From: JL08 sp963765555
GTDB taxonomy: Bacteria > Pseudomonadota > Alphaproteobacteria > Rhodobacterales > Rhodobacteraceae
NCBI GenBank assembly: GCA_963765555.1
Contig: CAVXWX010000002.1
Location: forward strand, 310,001 to 374,000
Direction of reading: 5' to 3'
Length of the DNA stretch: 64,000 nucleotides
Shown here piece after piece: positions 27,435 to 35,413 of this stretch. Below the pieces are notes generated by a model. The model saw nothing but the letters and a program-made list of their open reading frames with translations. It ran no database searches and had not been told where the DNA came from. How positions within the stretch are numbered: position 1 is the stretch's first letter; the number at the start of each line of letters is the position of its first letter. The position numbers and the translations under genes are program-made.

Positions 27435-28274
27435 CTATTCGATCCGATCTGACAGCCCCTGTGCATGTTTGGCTTGCGGATTTGGCTGGACAGGAGCGGC
27501 TAACGATGTGTTCGCGAGCGCCGAAATAAACACAGAGAAAAGCTCTCCCTGCGAACTGATGCGCAGTTTCGCATAGATGTTTCTTCTGTGGATTCTTACG
27601 GTTCCCGAGGAAATCCCAAGCAGCTTTCCAAGGGCGTCAGCCGAATGGCCTCGCAGGGTCAACTCGACAACTTCGCGTTCCCGCGGGGTCAGCACGCCTT
27701 CGCCAATGTCACGAAAGGCCCGTTCGATATTCATGTCTGCAAGTGGAACAGGGTCCAGCAATTCGGTCGCTGTGTCGCGCCAGTGCCGGCGGCACGCGGC
27801 ATCCACCACAGGCCAGACCGATTTCAGGGTTTTCATCTCGGCTTTGCTGAACTTCCGGTCCTTGCGCATCAAGGACAGGATAATCGTCAGGTTGTCATGT
27901 ATATTGATGAGAAATCCCACCTCTTCGGCAAGTCCGGTTCGCGCATAGTAGCTGCGAAAATATTCCCCCTGATAGAATCTGTCTGGTGCAATCTCGCTCA
28001 GACGCCAAAGACCGGGGGCCACATCGCCGGTGGCCGCCAGATAGAACGGATCAAGCAGATATGGCCCCTCTTGGTAATCATCCACATGCATCACGCGGCG
28101 ATGCGGTGAAAAATTATCGTACAAAGCCAACGGGCGCGCATTGCCGACATAGCCAAAAATCACCGTAAAATCGAAGTCCACAATACTGTTCAGTGCCTGA
28201 GACAAGACGGCAGGCAGCGCTTCGGTTTCAAGGTTGTCTATAATTTGTGCAGCTTGTGTGTTCCATTTGGTCAA
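27435..28274 (-). CDS. LuxR-family transcriptional regulator
   Basis: This is a 279-aa DNA-binding regulator. The C-terminal LuxR/GerE helix-turn-helix spans about residues 195-255 (LTPREREVVELTLRGHSADALGKLL, then GTVRIHRRNIYAKL). The N-terminal 190 residues resemble a GAF-like or autoinducer-like sensor without recognisable ligand residues, so the signal is unknown. It is transcribed divergently from the polyamine-type transporter with 103 bp between the starts, so it probably controls that operon. No luxI-type synthase is in the window. Confidence 0.85.
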   Translation of the reverse strand: MTKWNTQAAQIIDNLETEALPAVLSQALNSIVDFDFTVIFGYVGNARPLALYDNFSPHRRVMHVDDYQEGPYLLDPFYLAATGDVAPGLWRLSEIAPDRFYQGEYFRSYYARTGLAEEVGFLINIHDNLTIILSLMRKDRKFSKAEMKTLKSVWPVVDAACRRHWRDTATELLDPVPLADMNIERAFRDIGEGVLTPREREVVELTLRGHSADALGKLLGISSGTVRIHRRNIYAKLRISSQGELFSVFISALANTSLAAPVQPNPQAKHAQGLSDRIE

Positions 28275-28377
28275 AACGCCGGGCCCTCGCTCCCATTTGC
28301 CGTATGTATAACAAAAAGAATATTTACATAAATAGCAATTTTTTTCCAGACTGGGCCATGAGTGAGATATGTTCTAA

Positions 28378-29526
28378 ATGACCAAACCTGCTGAAATCAT
28401 CCATATCGACGAATATGCCCAAACTTCAGCCGAACCGCTTTCCGGTCCGGTTGCCGAACTGCGCGGTGTGTCGAAAAGCTATGGCGATGTCCAAGCTGTC
28501 CGGCAGTTGGACCTGAGTATTTCACCGGGCGAATTCCTGTCTTTTCTGGGGCCGTCCGGATGCGGCAAAACCACGGCGCTGCGTATGCTTGCCGGATTTG
28601 AATCCCCGACTGCGGGCATTGTTTTGATCGATGGCAAAGACGTGTCGGGGCTGGCGGCTTATCAACGACCGGTCAACATGGTTTTTCAAAGCTATGCGTT
28701 GTTTCCCCACCTTACCGTTGGTCAGAACATCGCTTACGGGCTGAAACAACAGCGGCCAAAACTGCCCGCCGCTGTCATTCAGGAAAAAGTGCAACGGGCC
28801 TTGGGCACCGTGCGCCTGACAGATTTCAAAGACCGGCGTATCTGGGAAATGTCGGGCGGGCAGCAACAGCGCGTTGCCCTTGCGCGTGCGATTGTCAACG
28901 AACCGAAGCTGTTGTTGCTTGACGAACCGCTGGCCGCGCTGGACAGAAAACTTCGTAAAGAAATGCAGATCGAACTGCAGGATTTGCAACGCCAGTTGGG
29001 CATTACTTTTGTCCTTGTCACGCATGATCAGGAAGAGGCGCTGTCGCTGAGCGACCGCATTTGCGTGATGCGTGCGGGACAGATCGTGCAAATCGGGACA
29101 CCCCGCGAATTATATGACCGACCGCAAAGCAGGTACGTGGCCGATTTCGTTGGAACGTCCAATTTTTTCGACGGCAAGATCGTATCTATTGCCGGAGAAG
29201 CAGGGAAAATAGCCTTGGCCGACGGGCGCAGCTATGACGCGGTGTGTTCAGGGGCTTTCACTGAAGGCGAGACGGCTTGCGTCAGCATTCGGCCCGAACA
29301 AATCCTGATGAGCAACATTGAAGCGCCCGGAACGATGCAGGTTACGATCCAAAATCGCATATTTCTGGGCGAACACACCGAATATCTTGTCCGGCACGCT
29401 GAGCTTGGCAGCATTGTTGTCATGGCGCCCCGGCAATCCCACAGCAGTCTGGACACTTTGCAAAAAGGCGACACGGCGTGGGTGCACTGGGCCCCGGATG
29501 CCGCTTTGATTTTGAAGAATGACTAA
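28378..29526 (+). CDS. potA: ABC transporter ATP-binding protein, polyamine type (PotA-like)
   Basis: This is the ATPase of an importer for spermidine/putrescine-like substrates (382 aa). Walker A is GPSGCGKTT, the signature is MSGGQQQR, Walker B is LLLLDEPLAALD, and the switch His lies in THDQEEAL. A C-terminal TOBE domain (about residues 290-380) is present. It is the first gene of a four-gene importer operon ordered ATPase, binding protein, permease, permease. The substrate is assigned by family only. Confidence 0.85.
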   Translation: MTKPAEIIHIDEYAQTSAEPLSGPVAELRGVSKSYGDVQAVRQLDLSISPGEFLSFLGPSGCGKTTALRMLAGFESPTAGIVLIDGKDVSGLAAYQRPVNMVFQSYALFPHLTVGQNIAYGLKQQRPKLPAAVIQEKVQRALGTVRLTDFKDRRIWEMSGGQQQRVALARAIVNEPKLLLLDEPLAALDRKLRKEMQIELQDLQRQLGITFVLVTHDQEEALSLSDRICVMRAGQIVQIGTPRELYDRPQSRYVADFVGTSNFFDGKIVSIAGEAGKIALADGRSYDAVCSGAFTEGETACVSIRPEQILMSNIEAPGTMQVTIQNRIFLGEHTEYLVRHAELGSIVVMAPRQSHSSLDTLQKGDTAWVHWAPDAALILKND

Positions 29527-29560
29527 GACCAAAAATCCAACCAACAAGGAGAACTGAACA

Positions 29561-30718
29561 ATGTCAGAAGATACCTCGATTTCAAAAAAGAAGTTCATGG
29601 AGGAACTGCGCCGCTACCAGAAAGGCTCGGTCACGCGGCGGCATTTTCTGGGCGTGACGGGGCTGGGGGCAGCCTCTGCCGCAATGGGCATGGCCCTGCC
29701 GGGATTGCGGGCAAATCCGGCCTACGCGGCAGGCGATATCGGCGACCGTGTCGTTTTGGCGACTTGGCCAAACTACCACGATCAGGCGAATTTCGACATG
29801 TTCACCGAACAAACCGGCGCATTCATGCAGGTGAACGTGTTTGGGTCAAACGAAGAAATGTTGGCGAAACTTCAGGCCGGTGGCAGCGGTTGGGATGTAT
29901 ATGTTCCAACGAACTATACGATCACAACCTATGTCGAAGAGGGATTGATCGAACCTCTCGATGTGTCAAAGCTGCCCAATTACGATGCCAGCGCGTTTGA
30001 TCCCCGCTTTGCGGATGCGGGTACGGTAGACGGAGTTCTTTATGCTGTTCCAAAGAACTGGGGCACCACCGGATTTGCGCTTAACACCAGCCATACCGGC
30101 GGTAAGGGTATGGACAGCTGGAAAGACTTCTTTGACCGGACGATGGATGATTTTTCGGGCCGGACAATGGTGCATGACTATCAGTTGACCACAATCGGGG
30201 CCGCGCTGAATTATCATGGCTATTCATTCAACTCGGTCGATGAAAACGAGCTGGCCGACGCGGAAAAACTGCTGATTGCCGTCAAGCCGCATCTGTTTGC
30301 GATTTCTTCGGATTATCAGCCGTCCATGCGTTCAGGCGATGCCTGGATGACGATTTGCTGGACAGGTGATGGCAAACAACTGAACACCGACATTCCCGAG
30401 ATCCAGTATATTCTGGGTAAAGAGGGCGGCGAGTTGTGGAGTGATTATTACGCAATTCCCAAGGGCGCGCCGCATATCGATGCCGCATACGCACTGATCA
30501 ATTTCATGCTGGATCCCGAAGTGAACGCACGTGAAGTGCTGGCACACGGTTATCCGGTCGCGGATAGCCGCACCAACGCCTTGTTGCCCGAAGAGATCCT
30601 GAGCGATCCGATCCTCTATCCGGCGGCAGAGTTGTTGAATGCGCTTGAATTCGGGGCGGCAGCCACCCTGACCGATCCCAACCGTGCTGAACTGATGGCG
30701 CGGTTCAAGTCGGCCTGA
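29561..30718 (+). CDS. Extracellular solute-binding protein, spermidine/putrescine type
   Basis: This is a periplasmic binding protein of the PotD family (385 aa). The N-terminus carries a twin-arginine-like motif (SVTRRHFLGVTGLG) about 25 residues in, then a hydrophobic stretch ending NPAYA, suggesting Tat export. The mature part has ATWPNYHDQANFDMF and GSNEEMLAKLQAGGSGWDVYVPT, typical of PotD/PotF. It has a strong ribosome site (AAGGAGAA). The ligand could be a polyamine or a related amine. Confidence 0.85.
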   Translation: MSEDTSISKKKFMEELRRYQKGSVTRRHFLGVTGLGAASAAMGMALPGLRANPAYAAGDIGDRVVLATWPNYHDQANFDMFTEQTGAFMQVNVFGSNEEMLAKLQAGGSGWDVYVPTNYTITTYVEEGLIEPLDVSKLPNYDASAFDPRFADAGTVDGVLYAVPKNWGTTGFALNTSHTGGKGMDSWKDFFDRTMDDFSGRTMVHDYQLTTIGAALNYHGYSFNSVDENELADAEKLLIAVKPHLFAISSDYQPSMRSGDAWMTICWTGDGKQLNTDIPEIQYILGKEGGELWSDYYAIPKGAPHIDAAYALINFMLDPEVNAREVLAHGYPVADSRTNALLPEEILSDPILYPAAELLNALEFGAAATLTDPNRAELMARFKSA

Positions 30719-30742
30719 TCAAAAACAAGAAAGCGGCAGTAG

Positions 30743-31594
30743 ATGACCCAGCGCGCAAGAAACTGGTTGTTGGTCGCCCCGGCGGGCGCCTGGCTTCTGG
30801 TTATGCTGGTGCTGCCGCTTTCTGTTGTATTTATCTTCAGCTTTGGAGAACGCGCGCCTTCGGGCGGGTATGTGCCGGCCTTTACGTTCGAACAATATGC
30901 CAACCTGCCGGCCCGGTTCACGGCGTTCAAAAATACGCTGATGCTGGCACCTTTGGGAACATTGGCGGCCCTGCTGATTGCGTATCCCTTGGCCTATCAA
31001 CTGGCCGTGCGGACCAGTGAAAAGTGGAAAACACTTCTGCTGGTGCTGGTGATTGTACCGTTCTGGACATCAATCCTGATCCGCAGTTATGCGTGGATAT
31101 TCATCCTTGGCGGGCGTGGCATTCCCGCCCTGCTTGATATCGTGGGGCTGGACGACGTCCGCCTTATCAATACGCCATTCGCGGTCTTGGTGGGGATCAT
31201 CTATGGTTATCTGCCGCTGATGGTCTTTCCCATCTACGTCAGCCTTGACCGGTTGGATAAACGTCTGCTCGAGGCATCATCCGATCTGGGCGCGCCGCCG
31301 CTGACAACATTCTTTTCGGTGACACTTCCGATGTCGCTGTCGGGCATCGCGACAGGGTGCATGCTCGTGTTCATCCTGCTGATGGGCGAGTTTCTTATTC
31401 CGGCGCTGCTGGGGGGCGGCAAGGTATTTTTCGTTGGCAACGCGCTGGTTGACCTGTTCCTGCAATCGCGCAACTGGGCCTATGGGTCGGCCGTTGCTGT
31501 CATGCTGATCGTGATCATGTTGGTGACTGTCACCCTTTATATGCGTCTGATTTCGCGGCTGAATGTTCAGCGCGACGACGCGCCGTTGATGTGA
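30743..31594 (+). CDS. potB: ABC transporter permease, PotB-like
   Basis: This is an inner-membrane permease (283 aa) with six predicted helices and the cytoplasmic EAA loop (LEASSDLGAPPLTTFFSVTLP) that contacts the ATPase. The N-terminal helix (WLLVAPAGAWLLVMLVLPLSV) and the long first periplasmic loop are typical of PotB. It lies 24 bp after the binding-protein gene and 6 bp before the second permease. Confidence 0.87.
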   Translation: MTQRARNWLLVAPAGAWLLVMLVLPLSVVFIFSFGERAPSGGYVPAFTFEQYANLPARFTAFKNTLMLAPLGTLAALLIAYPLAYQLAVRTSEKWKTLLLVLVIVPFWTSILIRSYAWIFILGGRGIPALLDIVGLDDVRLINTPFAVLVGIIYGYLPLMVFPIYVSLDRLDKRLLEASSDLGAPPLTTFFSVTLPMSLSGIATGCMLVFILLMGEFLIPALLGGGKVFFVGNALVDLFLQSRNWAYGSAVAVMLIVIMLVTVTLYMRLISRLNVQRDDAPLM

Positions 31595-31600
31595 GGCCAC

Positions 31601-32413
31601 ATGCGCATTTACGCCTTTTGTGTTTACATCTTTCTTTATACCCCCATCGCAATCATCGCGTTGTTCAGCTTTAGCGCCGGGCGCAGCGCGAGCCAGCTTG
31701 AGGGCTTTTCCGTGCAGTGGTACGGGCGTGCGCTGAACAATCCGTTTGTCATGGATGCGCTTGGCAACAGCCTGTTTGTGGCCTTCGTCTCGGCGACGCT
31801 GGCCAGCGTTCTGGGTACATTGGCTGCGGTGGGATTGCAGGGCATTCGTGGCCCGGCGCGGGCCTTTTTTGACGCACTTATCTATATCGCGGTGATGATC
31901 CCCGGAATTGTTATTGGGATTGCGACATTGATTGCCTTGGTGACCGTCTTTGGCGTTGTGAACCCGTGGCTTGCTGCGATGTGGCCCAATCCAGAATCCG
32001 CGCCAACCCTTTCGATGGGTATGGGGTCCCTGATTGCGGCGCACACGATGTTTACTCTCGCACTTGTCGTCATCATCGTGCGTGCCCGCCTTGCCGGTCT
32101 GGAGGGCGCACTGAACGAGGCGTCTGCCGATCTGTATGCCACGCCCTTTGGCACGTTTCGCCAGATTACGTTGCCACTGATTGCGCCGGCTATACTTGCC
32201 GGCTTCCTGCTGAGTTTCACGTTCAGTTTTGATGATTTCATCATCGCCTTCTTCGTCGCCGGATCGGAGACGACCCTGCCGATCTACATCTTTTCTTCGA
32301 TACGTCGCGGCATCACCCCCGAGGTGAATGCCATCGGCACGATGGTGATGGTTGCGTCGCTGATCATGCTTGTCATCGCGCAACTGATCCTGCGACGCGG
32401 GGCAAAAAAATGA
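31601..32413 (+). CDS. potC: ABC transporter permease, PotC-like
   Basis: This is the second permease of the importer (270 aa), with six helices and an EAA loop (NEASADLYATPFGTFRQITLP). The C-terminal part has the FDDFIIAFFVAGSETTLPIYIF segment found in PotC. It forms the heteromeric channel with the preceding permease. The stop is only about 25 bp before the start of the SDR gene, so the dehydrogenase probably belongs to the same transcript. Confidence 0.87.
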   Translation: MRIYAFCVYIFLYTPIAIIALFSFSAGRSASQLEGFSVQWYGRALNNPFVMDALGNSLFVAFVSATLASVLGTLAAVGLQGIRGPARAFFDALIYIAVMIPGIVIGIATLIALVTVFGVVNPWLAAMWPNPESAPTLSMGMGSLIAAHTMFTLALVVIIVRARLAGLEGALNEASADLYATPFGTFRQITLPLIAPAILAGFLLSFTFSFDDFIIAFFVAGSETTLPIYIFSSIRRGITPEVNAIGTMVMVASLIMLVIAQLILRRGAKK

Positions 32414-32440
32414 CCTGTGCTGTTTCGAAAGGAATGTGGT

Positions 32441-33201
32441 TTGCTGCTTGAAAACAAAGTTGCTTTTGTCACCGGTGCCGGGTCTGGCATCGGTGCGGCA
32501 GGGGCGCAGGCCATGGCCCGCGAAGGGGCCTATGTTTTTGTCACGGATTGCAACGCAGCCTCGGCGCAGGCTTTGGTGCAAACCATCAACGCAGCAGGGC
32601 ATGCCGCCGAAGCGATCCATCTGGATGTAACCGACGATCAGGCGCTGATCGCATGCCATCGAAAGTGCCGCACGATCCAAAGGCCGTTTGGATATCTTGC
32701 ATTCCCATGCAGGCCTGCAAGTTGAAGGCAAGCTTGAGCAGGTGGCCGTTGCTGATATGGATGCATCATGGGCCCTGAACGTAAGGGCGCATTTCGTCGC
32801 CGCCCAAGCCGCGATTGCCCCCATGCGTGCACAGGGCGGCGGAAGCATCATCATTACCTCGTCAAATTCCGGGGTGCAGTACGACCGCGGAATGATCGCC
32901 TACGCGACCACCAAACATGCGGTATTGGCGATGACACGCCAGATGGCTGCCGATTACGCCAAAGAAAACATTCGGTTCAATTCGCTGTGTCCCGGGTTTA
33001 TCGATACGCCGTTCAATCGCGGGTTTCGAAATCCAGATGGGCGGTCGCGACAAACTGGAAGACTATGTGCATGCCACCATTCCGATGGGCCGATTTGGCA
33101 CAGTGGAAGAGATCGCGGCCGGAATTGTCTTTCTGGCATCCGACAATTCGTCCTTTATGACGGGGCACGCGCTGGTCATTGACGGTGGTGAAAGCATTTG
33201 A
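32441..33201 (+). pseudogene. Short-chain dehydrogenase/reductase, two frameshifts
   Basis: This is a NAD(P)-dependent SDR, about 250 aa once repaired. TTG 32441 (LLENKVAFVTGAGSGIG) begins with the Gly-rich cofactor motif, with AAAGGAA upstream. An apparent extra T near 32654 and another in a TTT run near 33025 break the frame. Removing both restores the continuous protein, with the catalytic Ser in IIITSSN, the YATTK Tyr-Lys pair (about 32910) and the C-terminus FMTGHALVIDGGESI. The usual NNAG is replaced by HSHAG. It follows the polyamine-type transporter and may act on its substrate. The break may be sequence error. Confidence 0.8.
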
Positions 33202-33219
33202 TCGCGCCCTGACCGCAGC

Positions 33220-33245
33220 TTGGGGTGATCTTTGAGATGCCCCAA
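33220..33245 (+). terminator. Weak stem-loop after the SDR gene
   Basis: TTGGGG (33220-33225) pairs with CCCCAA (33240-33245) around a 14-base loop, 19 bp after the SDR stop. There is no clear T run, so it is only a possible end signal for the transporter operon. Confidence 0.35.
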
Positions 33246-33342
33246 TTCTATCCCTGATCGATTTCGGCCGCATCCGGCTTGCCCTTTTCGAAAACTGTGG
33301 TAATAAGCATCAAAAATACCTATTCAAAGATGGGAATTTCTG

Positions 33343-33762
33343 ATGCGTCTTACATCATTTACCGACTACGGGTTGCGCATGCTGATGCGCATGGCCAGCG
33401 CTCCGGAACGCGCGTTTTCCACGGCAGAACTGGCGGACGAATTCGGCCTGTCGCGCAACCATCTAAGCAAGATTATGCAGCGCCTGGCCCACGCGGAAAT
33501 TGTCAAAACCCGGCGCGGGGGCGGGGGCGGGGCCGTATTGGCGCAACCGGCCGATCAGTTGCGTCTGGGCCGCGTCATTGCAGTGTTGGAAAAAGACCAG
33601 CCCATCGTCGAATGCTTTGGCGCGGGGCATAGCGGTTGCTCTATCAACAGGCAGTGTCGTCTGAAGGTTCGTCTGCGGTCGGCCGAACAGGCGTTTATTG
33701 ATGATCTTGATCGTTCAACGCTGGCCGATATCGCGCTTGCCGACAGCTTGACGCCGGTATGA
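33343..33762 (+). CDS. nsrR: NsrR-type Rrf2-family nitric oxide-sensing repressor
   Basis: This is an Fe-S repressor of the Rrf2 family (139 aa). The N-terminal winged helix (MRLTSFTDYGLRMLMRMAS, then LSRNHLSKIMQRLA) is characteristic of NsrR. Three cysteines in the C-terminal loop (VECFGAGHSGCSINRQCRLK) should hold the NO-sensitive cluster. It heads the nitrogen-oxide region and probably controls downstream accessory or nos genes. A GCATCA...TGATGC inverted pair about 33308-33345 spans its start and could be an autoregulatory site, but it is weak. Confidence 0.88.
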   Translation: MRLTSFTDYGLRMLMRMASAPERAFSTAELADEFGLSRNHLSKIMQRLAHAEIVKTRRGGGGGAVLAQPADQLRLGRVIAVLEKDQPIVECFGAGHSGCSINRQCRLKVRLRSAEQAFIDDLDRSTLADIALADSLTPV

Positions 33763-33787
33763 ACCCCACAAAACAGAAGGAAAAACT

Positions 33788-34291
33788 ATGTCGCAATGGC
33801 TCCCCACCTTGATTACCGAAACCCCGCAAGCAGGCTATGAACTGGCAATCAAACTTTCGCGCGTTGCAATCAAACTGACGCAACCGGATGCAGAAGCCCG
33901 GGAACGGATGCGGCCGGAATATGCCGAAGATTCGGATGCCCTGATTGCCGCCAGCCACGTTGTCGCCACCCATTTCGCGACTGTGGCGGCCGCAAACGGC
34001 TACTGGAGAGAATACGCCGTGACAATTGTTGATGTTGGCAGCGACGGGTTCATTGTGGATGCGGGTCTGGTCGCCAAAGCCTTTGGTGTGACCGAAGCGG
34101 ACGTTCAGACCTTTATGAAATCGGGTGATATAACGTCACGATGCGAAAAGGGCATTGATGAAGACGCGGGGCGCTGGAGATTGACGTTCTTTCATCAAGA
34201 CCGCGCATTACGCCTGACCTTGGACGAAAGCGGGAAAATCCTTGGTCAGTCGACGTTCACTGCACCACGTCGCGGTGTCGGTGGGAACTAA
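33788..34291 (+). CDS. DUF6522-like protein with N-terminal extension
   Basis: This protein of 167 aa has two parts. The C-terminal 90 residues (TIVDVGSDGFIVDAGLVAK, then SRCEKGIDEDAGRWRLTFFH) look like the small DUF6522 family that I recall near nitrogen-oxide genes. The first 77 residues form a separate, mainly helical segment. A GTG at about 34019 with GGAGAG upstream could start the DUF alone, so this may be one fused protein or an internal start. ATG 33788 has AGAAGGA upstream. The function is unknown; the setting behind nsrR suggests nitrosative stress or denitrification. Confidence 0.65.
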   Translation: MSQWLPTLITETPQAGYELAIKLSRVAIKLTQPDAEARERMRPEYAEDSDALIAASHVVATHFATVAAANGYWREYAVTIVDVGSDGFIVDAGLVAKAFGVTEADVQTFMKSGDITSRCEKGIDEDAGRWRLTFFHQDRALRLTLDESGKILGQSTFTAPRRGVGGN

Positions 34292-34294
34292 AAA

Positions 34295-34765
34295 ATGGCG
34301 TTGCTTCGGGATCAGATGACCGGCGGTGATTGTCATCAACGTGTTTTGGAACCTGCTGAAAACAAAGGGCCATCGTATGGCCAGCCGGACTTGGCCCGCC
34401 AAAGAGATTTACTGCCGCGACTGGCATGGCAGGTTTTAGGCGGTGTTGCGCTTGTCCTTGCTGTTTTGGGCGTGGTTCTGCCGGTTTTACCGACAACGCC
34501 ATTTGCGATCCTTGCCGCATTTGCGTTTTCGCGCAGCGTGCCATCCTTGCAAATGCGGCTGGAAAACAGTCGCGCTTTTGGGCCCGCCATTGCCGATTGG
34601 CGCGCGCGCGGCGCCATAGCGCCGCAATATAAACGCATCGCTATGGCGATGATGTGTATCGCTTTGGGTCTTTCTGTTGCGATGTCTGTGCCAATGCCGG
34701 TTCTTGCCCTGCAGGCGTTTTGTTTGGTTGCGGCGGCGGCCTTTATTCTAAGCCGACCAAACTAG
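34295..34765 (+). CDS. DUF454 (YbaN-like) inner membrane protein
   Basis: This is a small membrane protein (156 aa) of the DUF454 family. The family pattern VLPVLPTTPFAILAAFAFSRS and FGPAIADWRARGAIAPQYK are clear, with helices at about residues 47-75 and 115-150. The first 45 residues are hydrophilic and may be partly untranslated if a later start is used. DUF454 genes often accompany denitrification or respiration genes, but the role is unknown. It sits 4 bp after the preceding gene. Confidence 0.75.
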   Translation: MALLRDQMTGGDCHQRVLEPAENKGPSYGQPDLARQRDLLPRLAWQVLGGVALVLAVLGVVLPVLPTTPFAILAAFAFSRSVPSLQMRLENSRAFGPAIADWRARGAIAPQYKRIAMAMMCIALGLSVAMSVPMPVLALQAFCLVAAAAFILSRPN

Positions 34766-34939
34766 GCCGTTTGCCGCATTCCTATCCTGATGCGGCCTTT
34801 GCTGCCCTGCGTGGCGGGTACGAAAACATGGTCAGACAGCGAACTGTCCGAACTCTGCATGACAAAAATCAAGGATCAGTCAGAATTGTGGCTGTAGGTT
34901 GAGCCCATCTTCTGATCGATCAAGGCTCATTTCCCTGTC

Positions 34940-35413
34940 ATGTCCCTGAAAAACGGCTTTCAATTCGCATTGCACCGGCGCTCGGCGTTCGGCGGCCGTT
35001 GCGGGGCGATTTTGGGGATCTGCCTTTTACTTATGCAATTGTTTTCCCCGTTGGTCGCGCAAGCGTCGAACGGTGGTGTTTGGATGACAATCTGCAGCGA
35101 ATTCGGCGCTGTCGAGGTTTTGATCGAAAGCGATGCCAGCGAAGACAAAAACACGCCAGACTGCCCTGATTGTCCGGTTTGCGCCTTGTGTGCTTTGACC
35201 CATGCCATTGCGCCAGATCAGAAAACCGAATTCGATCTGTTCGCCGCAATCGCATTGCGGATGACGCCCAACACGCCTGACCCCGTTGTCAAGAACAGCG
35301 CCCAATTCTGGCCCGACAGTCGTGGACCCCCGATAGGTAAAGCAGATGCAGCATATCACCCAAGTTGCGCGCCAATGGTGACGTCGACCCAACAAGAGGG
35401 AGCGGCGACATGA
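34940..35413 (+). CDS. DUF2946-like secreted protein upstream of nosR
   Basis: This exported or membrane-anchored protein (157 aa) has an N-terminal hydrophobic segment (GAILGICLLLMQLFSPLVAQAS) and a cysteine-rich core DCPDCPVCALCAL preceded by MTICSEFGAVEVL. The pattern fits the DUF2946 family, which I associate with metal handling. Its TGA overlaps the nosR ATG. That coupling suggests a role in NosZ copper supply, which is inference. Confidence 0.65.
   Translation: MSLKNGFQFALHRRSAFGGRCGAILGICLLLMQLFSPLVAQASNGGVWMTICSEFGAVEVLIESDASEDKNTPDCPDCPVCALCALTHAIAPDQKTEFDLFAAIALRMTPNTPDPVVKNSAQFWPDSRGPPIGKADAAYHPSCAPMVTSTQQEGAAT

Noticed and set aside
34913..34922. FNR-type box (TGATCGATCA) upstream of the nos region
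   Set aside because: The half sites are 2 bases apart in effect, not the 4 of TTGAT-N4-ATCAA. It is just a 10-bp palindrome inside a TGAGCC/GGCTCA stem.
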